A stretch of 57,923 bases of DNA from positions 1-57,923 of the forward strand of contig CACGER010000007.1 of assembly GCA_902572075.1 (NCBI GenBank), written 5' to 3'. Below the pieces are notes generated by a model. That model saw nothing but the letters and a program-made list of their open reading frames with translations, had not been told where the DNA came from and made no database searches. Within the stretch, counting starts at the first letter, position 1. The number at the start of each line of letters is the position of its first letter. Made by a program: the position numbers and the translations under genes. The DNA comes from an uncultured Prochlorococcus sp. (GTDB lineage: Bacteria > Cyanobacteriota > Cyanobacteriia > PCC-6307 > Cyanobiaceae). Of the stretch, positions 1 to 8,226 are shown one piece after another.

Positions 1-15
1 TCCTCTTAAAGGCAT
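1..15 (-). CDS. csoSCA: Carboxysomal carbonic anhydrase CsoSCA, first 5 codons only
   Basis: Seen: seven bases after the csoS2 stop on the minus strand there is an ATG followed by codons reading M-P-L-R-G, cut by the window edge. Known: csoSCA (csoS3), the shell-associated beta-type carbonic anhydrase, follows csoS2 in alpha-carboxysome operons, and picocyanobacterial CsoSCA proteins begin with a similar peptide. The identification therefore rests on gene order plus five residues. It would supply CO2 to Rubisco inside the shell. The very short csoS2-csoSCA spacer suggests translational coupling. Confidence 0.6.
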
Positions 16-22
16 TATTTAC

Positions 23-2317
23 TTAACCTCTTGCACCACCTGAAAAGGTAACAAGTTGTCCTTCACGAGTATTACCACTAGATCCAGTTATCAAGAAATC
101 TGGTTTTTCTGTTTCCTCATTTCTTTTAACATCCATAGGGGGCATTGCACTCATGAATCCTGCTCTTGATGGATTTCGCTTTCTAGAAGAAGCTCCCTCT
201 GTGCCTGTTACCTTATCACCGCGATCCCAATCATCACCAGTTACGTTTCCCACTGATTGTCCTTCACCAGTAATCCTCGAAGCAACTCTTTTCTCTGGTG
301 TTTTTGCAGCACGATCTGCCTCTTCAATTTCCATTTTTTGTTTATAAGTAATATTTTTATTCGGTTCAAATCTAAATTTTTCAGTACCAGTGACCTTATC
401 AACTGCCATATCAAAAGGTCCTGTTACCTTTGAACCATTTTCATATTCATTACCCGTAACACCTTGAGTATTTTTTTCAGAATATTTATCTCTTGATGGT
501 GACTTAACAGAGAATTCATTCCAAGAGTTACCTGCTGACTTTTCCGAATTCGCATAAGCAGTATCATTTGGAGGATTATCACAAGCTTGTGAGAACTGAT
601 CTCCACCAACATAAGGAGTCCCTGTTAAGTTTTTACAAGCACCTTTCTTAGCACCTGTCATAACTCCGCCAATTCCTGGTTGTTGTCCTGTAAGTCTGGC
701 ATTTGAATTATTTCCAGAATTAACTGTTGCTCTTGATTTCATATCCTCCGAAGTTTCAGTATTACAATTCTCTTTAATCTGATCTAAGCCTGCGTATGGT
801 GTTCCTGTTAACACTTTGCATGAACCTGGTTCATCTCCAGTTACTATTTCTGATCTTCCAGTCATAGTGCCGCTTATTAAATTTGACTTTGAAGAAAGGC
901 TTAAACCTACTTTTCTAGCTTCTGGTTTTGGTTTTGAACCACAAAACTTCTCGTATTGTTGAGAACCTATATATTCATCTCCAGTTACATTCTTACAACT
1001 CCCATGTTCATTGCCTGTCATATGGTCTGATCTTCCAACCCCTGTACCAGTTACATTATTCCCATTAAGAGTGTTGTAACTACCTACTTTTTCAAATGCT
1101 TTGCCTTTTGGATTTGGCTCAGAGCCAAGATATTGATCTCCAGTTAACTGATGTCCAGAACCTGATTCATCTCCAGTAACTAGGGTTGATCTACCTGGAA
1201 GTGATCCAGATACTTTTAATCCATCGGTTGTAGTACTGTGTTTAACCTTTGAAGGATTTTTTGAAACATCACCACAATACTTCTGTGATTGATTAGAAGA
1301 TACATATTCAGTACCTGTAAGGTTTTTACAAGTCCCTGGCTCATCGCCTGTGACCCTATCAGATCTACCAACTTCATTCCCAGTCACTTTATTTCCTGAT
1401 GTTGTTGCAGTAACAGTAGATCTAAGTGGTTGTTTATAACTTGGTCTATCTTGACAAAATTGATCAACAACTTCTGCTCCCATGTATTGGGTGCCAGTAA
1501 CTGTTCTGCATGTACTTGCTTCATTACCTGTAGTTTTTACAGATCTATTAGCTTGTGTTCCAGTCACTATTTGACCTGAATCAGTTTCACTTTTACCAAC
1601 TTTCCAGCTAGCATCTGCAATATTTTGTTTGGCGCCATTTTTATTTGGACCACATGGTCTACATTTACCATTACCTTTTTTGCCTGTAGCACCAGTTTTA
1701 CTTCTTAACTCTCTCACTCTCTGAGAAATTTCTCTACTACTTAAATCTGGATCTCCCCTTCTAGCTAGAGAAGCCGCACTGGTATTTTGTTTAGTTGCTG
1801 ATTTACCATGCTTAGATTGAGCTTCTCTTCTCGCCAAAACAATATCTCTACTTGTATTAGTAATAGGCTTTCTCTTCTGATTAATTCTTCTCTTAACGCT
1901 GGGTTTGAGGGACTTAGATTCTGTACTAGTTGAACCTTGACTTTCTTGATTTTTATTTATAGTTGAATTAACTATGTTTAAAGGACTTTCTTTTTTAACA
2001 TCAGTACGAGTTCTATCGGATGAAGTTATAGCTGATTTTCCATGGGTAGACATTGCTTTTCTTCTCTCTATTACTAACTCTTTACTAGATAAAGTTGTTG
2101 AAGAATTTCTGTTAACTTGAGTTTTTGGAATATGTTTTGTAGCTGGTTTTGAAATATTATGATTATTTGGAGAAGACTGAGTCCCAGAAAAATGTATATC
2201 TTGAGAAGATCGAACTCTATCTTTGGTAGTTGAGGAATAAGCAGCAGCTTTTTTACCGCTATCACTCATCGCCTTTCTTCTTTCAAGTGCAATCTCTCTG
2301 CTAGTTTTTTTTGACAT
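23..2317 (-). CDS. csoS2: Carboxysome scaffold/assembly protein CsoS2
   Basis: Intrinsically disordered scaffold that links Rubisco to the shell in alpha-carboxysomes. Seen (numbering from the ATG at 2317, 764 aa): four N-terminal repeats with the SxRExxxxRRxAxSxxGK pattern near residues 4-22, 76-95, 155-173 and, more divergent, 192-209; a CRPC motif near 219; six middle repeats with spaced VTG motifs, roughly 238-578; and a C-terminal region from about 590 ending in more VTG motifs and a GGARG tail. Known: the N-repeats bind Rubisco and the middle and C-terminal parts contact shell hexamers. The third middle repeat (about 358-402) lacks both usual Cys. A TTG three codons upstream (2326) is possible, but the ATG gives the familiar N-terminus. 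The protein is full length with no frame break, so it should be the long form. Confidence 0.97.
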   Translation of the reverse strand: MSKKTSREIALERRKAMSDSGKKAAAYSSTTKDRVRSSQDIHFSGTQSSPNNHNISKPATKHIPKTQVNRNSSTTLSSKELVIERRKAMSTHGKSAITSSDRTRTDVKKESPLNIVNSTINKNQESQGSTSTESKSLKPSVKRRINQKRKPITNTSRDIVLARREAQSKHGKSATKQNTSAASLARRGDPDLSSREISQRVRELRSKTGATGKKGNGKCRPCGPNKNGAKQNIADASWKVGKSETDSGQIVTGTQANRSVKTTGNEASTCRTVTGTQYMGAEVVDQFCQDRPSYKQPLRSTVTATTSGNKVTGNEVGRSDRVTGDEPGTCKNLTGTEYVSSNQSQKYCGDVSKNPSKVKHSTTTDGLKVSGSLPGRSTLVTGDESGSGHQLTGDQYLGSEPNPKGKAFEKVGSYNTLNGNNVTGTGVGRSDHMTGNEHGSCKNVTGDEYIGSQQYEKFCGSKPKPEARKVGLSLSSKSNLISGTMTGRSEIVTGDEPGSCKVLTGTPYAGLDQIKENCNTETSEDMKSRATVNSGNNSNARLTGQQPGIGGVMTGAKKGACKNLTGTPYVGGDQFSQACDNPPNDTAYANSEKSAGNSWNEFSVKSPSRDKYSEKNTQGVTGNEYENGSKVTGPFDMAVDKVTGTEKFRFEPNKNITYKQKMEIEEADRAAKTPEKRVASRITGEGQSVGNVTGDDWDRGDKVTGTEGASSRKRNPSRAGFMSAMPPMDVKRNEETEKPDFLITGSSGNTREGQLVTFSGGARG

Positions 2318-2358
2318 AATCTTCAAGTTTGAAATTCTTTAAAAACTTTTTTGAAAAA

Positions 2359-2386
2359 CTTTCTCCAAAAAATTTTTTGGAGAAAG
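2359..2386 (-). terminator. Perfect 28-base palindrome with U-tract between rbcS and csoS2
   Basis: Seen: 14-base arms, ctttctccaaaaaa and its exact complement. On the minus (coding) strand it is followed at once by TTTTTC. The GGAGAAAG/CTTTCTCC base plus U-run is the form of an intrinsic terminator, but it lies inside the operon, 22 bases after the rbcS stop and 41 bases before the csoS2 ATG. Inference: a partial terminator or 3'-end protecting hairpin that makes rbcL-rbcS mRNA more abundant than csoS2 mRNA. Confidence 0.7.
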
Positions 2387-2408
2387 ATATTAACTACGAT
2401 AAGTAGCT

Positions 2409-2750
2409 TTAACGTCCTTGGAAAACTACAAAAGCTGTTCCTTGACTTTGAGTGTAAGCATCGTATCCGATGATTCTTACATGATGATCAGGGTATGCTC
2501 TATGACATGCCTCTAATTCGCTCACGATCAAGTTAAGATCTTTTTCCCCAAAGAATGGGAGTTTCCAATAAGACCAATAAGTTTGCATACATCCACTTGG
2601 ATGAACATGCTCAATAACTGGACTCCAACCTTGAGCAATTATGTACGCAATTTGGTCATATATTTCTTCCTGGGTCATCGGTGGTAAGAAACCGAATGTT
2701 TCCAGGGTTGCAACTGTTTGATAGTCGCTTACTGTGCTCTGGAAAGGCAT
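2409..2750 (-). CDS. rbcS: Ribulose bisphosphate carboxylase small subunit, form IA
   Basis: Small subunit that caps the L8S8 Rubisco octamer. Seen: 113 aa, the usual length for form IA small subunits, beginning MPFQSTVSDYQTVATLETFG, with the conserved GWSPVIEHV and YWSYWKLPFFG segments and the PDHHVRIIGYD segment near the C-terminus. It lies 88 bases downstream of rbcL in the same operon and is separated from csoS2 by a terminator-like palindrome. Known: form IA small subunits, with the large subunit, form the site bound by the CsoS2 N-repeats. No sequence anomaly was seen. Confidence 0.98.
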   Translation of the reverse strand: MPFQSTVSDYQTVATLETFGFLPPMTQEEIYDQIAYIIAQGWSPVIEHVHPSGCMQTYWSYWKLPFFGEKDLNLIVSELEACHRAYPDHHVRIIGYDAYTQSQGTAFVVFQGR

Positions 2751-2776
2751 AATTAATCAAAATGTGAATGTAATTA

Positions 2777-2826
2777 CTCGTAAAAACGAGATTTTAATAA
2801 GTTTGAGGAGAATTAATCTCCTCAAA
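2777..2826 (-). other. Two stem-loops in the rbcL-rbcS spacer
   Basis: Seen: a perfect 10-bp stem, tttgaggaga (2802-2811) with tctcctcaaa (2817-2826) and a 5-base loop, and a smaller 5-bp stem ctcgt/acgag (2777-2781 with 2786-2790). Neither is followed by a good U-run on the minus strand, so they look like mRNA-stabilising or processing hairpins rather than terminators. Inference: they set the rbcL 3' end and help fix the relative amounts of rbcL and rbcS message. Confidence 0.6.
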
Positions 2827-2838
2827 TTGGAACTTGAG

Positions 2839-4254
2839 TTAACCCTGAACGTCAAGCTTGTCGACAGTGTCAAACTCGAACTTAATTTCCTTCCAAGTTT
2901 CTAGAGCAATAGCTAATTCAGGACTATGCTTAGCAGCTTCCATAAGAATGTCTCTACTCTCTTTTTCGATTTCGCGACCAGCATTACGGGCTTTTACACA
3001 AGCTTCTAAAGCAACTCTGTTAGCAGCAGCTCCAGCAGCTGAACCCCATGGATGACCATGTGTTCCTCCACCGAACTGAAGACAGGAATCATCGCCAAAG
3101 ATCGCAAGAAGTGCAGGCATATGCCAAACATGGATACCACCTGATGCGACGGCAAATACTCCAGGCATTGAACCCCAATCTTGATCAAAGAAGTTTCCTC
3201 TTGATCTATCTTCAGGAACAAATGACTCTCTTAAGTTGTCAATATAACCAAGAGTTGTTTGACGATCACCTTCTAGTTTTCCAACCACGGTTCCAGTATG
3301 TAGTTGGTCTCCTCCAGATAGTCTCAAACATTTCGCAAGAACTCTGAAGTGAATACCATGCTTTGGATGTCTATCAATAACAGCATGCATAGCTCTGTGA
3401 ATATGCAGAAGCATGCCATTTTTACGACACCAATTAGCTAATCCAGTATTTGCAGTAAAACCACCAGTTATATAATCATGCATGATGATTGGCATATCTA
3501 GCTCTTTTGCAAATTCAGCTCTTTCATAGAGTTCTTCAGGAGTGTTAGCAGTACAATTTAGATAGTGACCTTTAACTTCTCCAGTTTCTCGCTGAGCAAG
3601 CTTAACTGCTTCTGCAACAAACTCAAATCTTTCTCTCCAACGTTGGAATGGTTGAGAATTAATATTCTCATCATCCTTGGTTAAATCAAGACCGCCTCTA
3701 AGACATTCATATACAACTCGACCATAGTTTTTACCAGATAATCCTAATTTGGGTTTGATGGTACAACCGAGAAGAGGTCTTCCGTATTTGTTAAGTCGAT
3801 CTCTTTCAACTACGATTCCATTTGGTGGACCACCGCAAGTTTTAATGAAAGCAATTGGGAATCTAATATCTTCTAGACGTAGATGTCTTAGAGCTTTAAA
3901 TCCAAAAACGTTTCCTACAAGAGATGTTAATACGTTTGTAATTGAGCCTTCTTCAAAAAGATCTAAAGGATATGCAATAAAAGCATAGAAAGCTTCAGGA
4001 TCTCCAGGAACGTCTTCGATTCGATAACAACGTCCTTTATAAAATTCTAAGTCTGTAAGTAACTCGGACCAAACTGTTGACCAAGTACCTGTTGAAGATT
4101 CAGCTGCAACAGCTGCTGCAACTTCTTCTCTTGGAACACCTTCCTGACCTGTACATTTGAAACAGGCTAGTAAATCGGTGTCTAGGGGTACATATTCTGG
4201 AGTCCAGTAGGTATCTCTGTACTCCTTTACCCCTGCGTCATACTTCTTACTCAT
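2839..4254 (-). CDS. rbcL: Ribulose bisphosphate carboxylase large subunit, form IA
   Basis: Catalytic subunit of Rubisco, which fixes CO2 onto RuBP inside the carboxysome. Seen: 471 aa, the usual form IA length. It has the KPKLG active-site segment (residues 167-171), GLDLTKDDE with the Lys193 that is carbamylated and the acidic Mg ligands beside it, the loop-6 GKLEGDR motif near residue 326, and [19 protein letters not shown] in the C-terminal barrel. The start [12 protein letters not shown] is typical of proteobacterial-type (IA) enzymes, as expected in alpha-cyanobacteria. It follows csoS1 after 69 bases that hold two palindromes. No key residue is missing. Confidence 0.99.
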   Translation of the reverse strand: MSKKYDAGVKEYRDTYWTPEYVPLDTDLLACFKCTGQEGVPREEVAAAVAAESSTGTWSTVWSELLTDLEFYKGRCYRIEDVPGDPEAFYAFIAYPLDLFEEGSITNVLTSLVGNVFGFKALRHLRLEDIRFPIAFIKTCGGPPNGIVVERDRLNKYGRPLLGCTIKPKLGLSGKNYGRVVYECLRGGLDLTKDDENINSQPFQRWRERFEFVAEAVKLAQRETGEVKGHYLNCTANTPEELYERAEFAKELDMPIIMHDYITGGFTANTGLANWCRKNGMLLHIHRAMHAVIDRHPKHGIHFRVLAKCLRLSGGDQLHTGTVVGKLEGDRQTTLGYIDNLRESFVPEDRSRGNFFDQDWGSMPGVFAVASGGIHVWHMPALLAIFGDDSCLQFGGGTHGHPWGSAAGAAANRVALEACVKARNAGREIEKESRDILMEAAKHSPELAIALETWKEIKFEFDTVDKLDVQG

Positions 4255-4280
4255 AAGGATAAATTTAGGTCTGTGTAGGG

Positions 4281-4314
4281 AAAATAATTATTTTGCAAAA
4301 TTTATAAATCTTGC
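4281..4314 (-). other. Adjacent palindromes in the csoS1-rbcL spacer
   Basis: Seen: a perfect 14-base palindrome aaaataattatttt (4281-4294) immediately followed by a 20-base palindrome with one mismatched pair (4295-4314, gcaaaattta/taaatcttgc; G-U wobble in one strand's RNA). Together they fill about half of the 69-base gap between the csoS1 stop and the rbcL start. Inference: RNA stem-loops at this operon joint, able to separate the stability of csoS1 and rbcL messages. AT-rich palindromes also arise by chance, so confidence is moderate. Confidence 0.45.
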
Positions 4315-4323
4315 TTTATTTAA

Positions 4324-4635
4324 TTAGTCCTTTTGACCAAGAAATTCACCATTACCTAGAGCAGGTTCAACTTCTCTATGAGGACGAGCAATAATGTGAG
4401 CTGCAACTAAACCGTCACCAACTCTTTCACAAGCATCAGCACCAGCTCTTACAGCTGCGTTAACTGCGCCTGTTTCACCTCTAACTAATACTGTGACATA
4501 ACCGCCACCAACGAATTCACGACCAATAAGGCGAACTTCTGCTGCCTTTGTCATTGCGTCTGCTGCTTCGATTGCAGGTACAAGTCCGCGTGTCTCGATC
4601 ATGCCGAGAGCGATACCCATTGTTTCTGTAGCCAT
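4324..4635 (-). CDS. csoS1: Major carboxysome shell hexamer protein CsoS1
   Basis: BMC-domain protein whose hexamers tile the facets of the alpha-carboxysome shell. Seen: 103 aa, one Pfam-BMC-type domain over nearly the full length, starting MATETMGIALGMIETRGLVP and including the RGETGAVNAAVRAGADAC segment and a VAAHIIARPH strand. It is the first gene of the operon: upstream on the minus strand is a 327-base gene-free region with a 14-base motif only 19 bases before the start codon and a stem-loop further up. As the most abundant shell protein, its first position fits high expression. Only one such hexamer gene is present here, as usual for Prochlorococcus. Confidence 0.98.
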   Translation of the reverse strand: MATETMGIALGMIETRGLVPAIEAADAMTKAAEVRLIGREFVGGGYVTVLVRGETGAVNAAVRAGADACERVGDGLVAAHIIARPHREVEPALGNGEFLGQKD

Positions 4636-4653
4636 TGTCTACTAAATACTAAA

Positions 4654-4667
4654 TGTGGAATGTTCAA
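4654..4667 (-). repeat. 14-base motif TTGAACATTCCACA, copy 1, before csoS1
   Basis: On the minus strand this reads TTGAACATTCCACA and ends 18 bases before the csoS1 ATG, in the coding direction of the operon. Exact copies occur at 4885-4898 (same strand) and 51688-51701 (plus strand, toward the sigma factor gene). So close to the start codon it probably lies in the mRNA leader rather than being a promoter element. Function unknown. Confidence 0.75.
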
Positions 4668-4858
4668 TTCGAAGAATGCTTCATTAAGTACTTATAAGTC
4701 AAGCGTTTTCGACAAAATCTCCATTAATGTTTTTTCTATCATTCATAAGTTAAACTTATCACCCTTGGTACTATTGATATGTCAATACTTATGCAAATTA
4801 GTTAGTGCATCAAAACATACTGTTGTGTTAAGAAAAAATTTACATTATGTTATTTCCG

Positions 4859-4915
4859 TACGAGACAGGCCCTTTCTACAAAGGTGTGGAATGTTCAACC
4901 TTTCCTGTCTCCGTA
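4859..4915 (-). ncRNA. Candidate structured RNA or leader element upstream of csoS1
   Basis: Seen: an outer stem of 11 bp with one bulged base (4859-4869 with 4904-4915), containing the perfect 8-bp pair gagacagg/cctgtctc. Directly inside it is a 6-bp stem aaaggt/accttt (4880-4885 with 4898-4903) whose loop carries most of the 14-base motif. A rival hairpin ccttt/aaagg (4871-4875 with 4880-4884) uses the same bases, so two exclusive folds are possible. Strand is not certain: the fold works on both. Its distance from csoS1 (about 220 bases) allows a long 5' leader or a separate small RNA. Confidence 0.45.
4885..4898 (-). repeat. 14-base motif TTGAACATTCCACA, copy 2, in the stem-loop
   Basis: Second exact copy, same orientation as the copy 218 bases away near csoS1. 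It matches the copy near the sigma factor gene over 15 bases (4885-4899 against 51687-51701). It occupies the loop and flanking stem bases of the hairpin at 4859-4915. Confidence 0.75.
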
Positions 4916-4962
4916 TCAAGCTTTGAAGTAAGATAATATTCACAATAAATTTTTATATTATT

Positions 4963-5547
4963 TTGAACCTTCCAGTTCTAACTATTGCGAGTGGCAATCA
5001 AAGAAAAGTATCTGAAATCTCAGAGATGCTGGATGTTTTGTCTTTAAAGGTTGAGAAGCAACCAGAATATTTAAATGTCGAAGAAACTGGGAAAACATAT
5101 TTTGAGAATGCACTACTTAAAGCCAAGGCAGCTTCTCTAGAGACAAAAACTTGGGCATTAGCTGATGACTCGGGTCTTGAAGTAGATGTTTTAGATGGTC
5201 GACCAGGAATTTATTCTGCTCGATATGCCAAAAATAATGATGAGAAAATTAAAAAACTAATTAATGAACTTTCTGATAGTCCTTATAGGAGCGCAAGATT
5301 TATAAGTTGTATGGTTTTGTGCGATCCCTCAGGAAACTTAGTTAAAGATACAACTGGAATATGCTGGGGAGAAATTCTTAAGAACCCCAAATATCCTAAT
5401 GGGGAGTTCGAATCTATTTTTTGGGTTAAAGAAGCTAATTGTGTTTACGGTGAGCTCTCACAATCACAACTAAATAAATTAGGTAGTAGAGGTAAAGCTG
5501 CAAAAATTATGTCACCTTTTTTAAAAAAAGAGATAGGTTTAAGTTAA
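4963..5547 (+). CDS. rdgB: dITP/XTP pyrophosphatase (HAM1/RdgB family)
   Basis: House-cleaning enzyme that hydrolyses dITP, ITP and XTP to monophosphates, keeping damaged purines out of DNA and RNA. Seen: 194 aa, normal family length; N-terminal SGNQRKVSEI nucleotide-binding motif (family SxNxxKxxE), then the ADDSGLEVDVLDGRPGIYSA catalytic and metal-binding segment near residues 67-86, and a C-terminal SHRG-like region reading LGSRGKAA. The start is a TTG at 4963; no in-frame ATG lies nearby, and this start places the motif correctly. It sits between csoS1 and csoS1D on the opposite strand, a recurring arrangement in Prochlorococcus as I recall it, but no role in the carboxysome follows from that. 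Confidence 0.95.
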   Translation: MNLPVLTIASGNQRKVSEISEMLDVLSLKVEKQPEYLNVEETGKTYFENALLKAKAASLETKTWALADDSGLEVDVLDGRPGIYSARYAKNNDEKIKKLINELSDSPYRSARFISCMVLCDPSGNLVKDTTGICWGEILKNPKYPNGEFESIFWVKEANCVYGELSQSQLNKLGSRGKAAKIMSPFLKKEIGLS

Positions 5548-5570
5548 AAAAAGGTTTAAATAAAAATTTC

Positions 5571-6341
5571 TCAATAATTTGAAATTTCTTCAATTGCTCT
5601 TATAGCAGCAGCTGCTGCCTCTTCTACATCTCCTTCTTTCCCGGCGAGAGTTAATCTACCAAAAGCTCCAACTGCTTTAACATCAACAACAGTTATGTTA
5701 GATGCCTTTTCAGCTTCATTTGCTGCTTTTAAGACATACCCAGCTGGTTCAGTTTCTAATATAAACATACTCATTCCAGATTGAATCATTGATCCACTTC
5801 TGTTTTGTCTATTTATTAAAACTGCATGATCTGGAGTAATTGCTCGAATAACTTCAGTCCAACTCGTAGCGGGTTTTGTTCTTTTTCTAACTTCACTCCC
5901 AATAGCATCTAGAACAACATCTCCAGAATGTAAAACCGTGCTTTGATCTTTATGGTAAAGAGCAAGAGATCCAAATGCTCTTTCAACAATCATCTGACCA
6001 AGTCTTACATTACTTGCTTTTAGGGCAATGTCAGTAACTCTATGAACAGCCATCCCTGGTGAGACTTCCATCCAAAGACATGAATCCCCAGGAATAGGTA
6101 AAAAACCTCTACTAACAGTTCCCATATATGCGGCTAATTGAGGTTGCAGAGAATCTAAAAAAACATATGTTCTTAACTCAATTTGCTCAACTTGGCTAGC
6201 TTGTCTGGATACCAAGGATTTTTCTGAATCAGTAGTAATAAAACAGCTAGCACCACTGGCCTGAGATTGTACCTCAGATCCTGTGACTAGAGAACTCCCT
6301 TTTTTTCGTTCCCCTCTGTTTAAACTAGAAGTTGGTTCCAT
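5571..6341 (-). CDS. csoS1D: Tandem-BMC carboxysome shell protein CsoS1D
   Basis: Minor shell protein with two fused BMC domains that trimerises into a pseudohexamer with a large, gated pore; proposed to pass RuBP and 3-phosphoglycerate. Seen: a disordered N-terminus (about 50 aa) and two BMC-like domains (about 57-150 and 160-256), the second ending [28 protein letters not shown] segment in domain 1 matches the region with the gating Glu/Arg pair known from the MED4 protein. The open frame extends 31 codons further (to 6434), but the ATG at 6341 gives 256 aa, the length I recall for the characterised homologue, and leaves room for divergent promoters. It is separate from the main operon and transcribed in the same direction. 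Confidence 0.93.
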   Translation of the reverse strand: MEPTSSLNRGERKKGSSLVTGSEVQSQASGASCFITTDSEKSLVSRQASQVEQIELRTYVFLDSLQPQLAAYMGTVSRGFLPIPGDSCLWMEVSPGMAVHRVTDIALKASNVRLGQMIVERAFGSLALYHKDQSTVLHSGDVVLDAIGSEVRKRTKPATSWTEVIRAITPDHAVLINRQNRSGSMIQSGMSMFILETEPAGYVLKAANEAEKASNITVVDVKAVGAFGRLTLAGKEGDVEEAAAAAIRAIEEISNY

Positions 6342-6438
6342 TGAGGCGACTATAACGGATAATGGTTCATTTTTTCTATTAAATTTACTTGCATGCTTAC
6401 CACAAAACGATAACTTCAAGTAAAAGATATGCATTTTT

Positions 6439-6807
6439 ATGGGAACTTCTCAAAAAAAAGAACCAAATGTTTCTGGTACTGAAAAACAATTAACTCCTGA
6501 TCAAACTCTTGGATTAGTTAGCCTAAGCTTGATGCAAAAACTATCTCAGAAAGACCCATCTTTTAGCTGGTTAGAAGAAGATAAAATTGAGAAAGTAAAT
6601 CTTAAGAACCTTAGAGCTAGATTGGAGTTAACCCAATTAGCTATAAATACTGGAGCACCTTTAACCACTTCAGAAGTGACAGCTCTAATTGGAGCTAAGC
6701 CAGGAAAATCTAAGTTAGAAAGAGCAGGATTATTAGCTACGAAAATAGCAAGAAATGTATGGAAGCTTTCAAAAACAAGTCAAGGAAATTCCTTCTATAG
6801 AAATTAG
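6439..6807 (+). CDS. Conserved picocyanobacterial hypothetical protein
   Basis: Unknown function, 122 aa. Seen: a polar N-terminus, a helical middle ([15 protein letters not shown], then an [13 protein letters not shown] helix) and a basic C-terminus with [20 protein letters not shown]. No signal peptide, membrane segment or metal motif. The small basic helical make-up would suit a nucleic-acid-binding protein, but nothing proves this. It is divergent from csoS1D (97 bases between starts) and lies upstream of chlN with 157 bases between, so it is probably its own transcript. Codon use matches its neighbours, and the clean ATG and well-formed frame support a real gene. Confidence 0.8.
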   Translation: MGTSQKKEPNVSGTEKQLTPDQTLGLVSLSLMQKLSQKDPSFSWLEEDKIEKVNLKNLRARLELTQLAINTGAPLTTSEVTALIGAKPGKSKLERAGLLATKIARNVWKLSKTSQGNSFYRN

Positions 6808-6955
6808 AATATAGCCTAAAAATAATTTTCATAATTCTCATTTAAGTATTTAAACATTCATATAAGTTTTTTAAATGTGTTCATTTTGTAAGAGAACTTA
6901 TTAATTACTTTCTTAAATTAAAAAGTTTATGCAAGCTTGGAATATAAGCTCTTGA

Positions 6956-8221
<1,266 letters not shown>

Positions 8222-8226
8222 AAACT

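Larger units (their letters stand above)
4636..4962. other. Gene-free region between csoS1 and rdgB: carboxysome operon control region
   Basis: 327 bases without a convincing gene. It must contain the promoter and 5' leader of the csoS1 operon (minus strand) and of rdgB (plus strand). Seen: two same-direction copies of the 14-mer TGTGGAATGTTCAA (4654-4667 and 4885-4898, plus-strand spelling) and a two-part stem-loop at 4859-4915. An 88-codon plus-strand open frame at 4660-4926 runs through both motif copies and the stem-loop and resembles no known protein; I treat it as chance. Confidence 0.7.

Noticed and set aside
4654..4667. The 14-base motif as a -35 box or LexA-type site
   Set aside because: TTGAAC has no good -10 at 16-18 bases in any copy, and the motif lacks the paired halves expected for LexA or NtcA.
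4660..4926. 88-codon plus-strand open frame in the csoS1-rdgB gap
   Set aside because: It has no recognisable domain, runs through both copies of the 14-base motif and the stem-loop, and its composition looks like chance in AT-rich DNA.
6342..6434. N-terminal extension of csoS1D
   Set aside because: The extra 31 residues resemble no part of the family; the ATG at 6341 gives the length I recall, and the extension would cover the divergent promoter.
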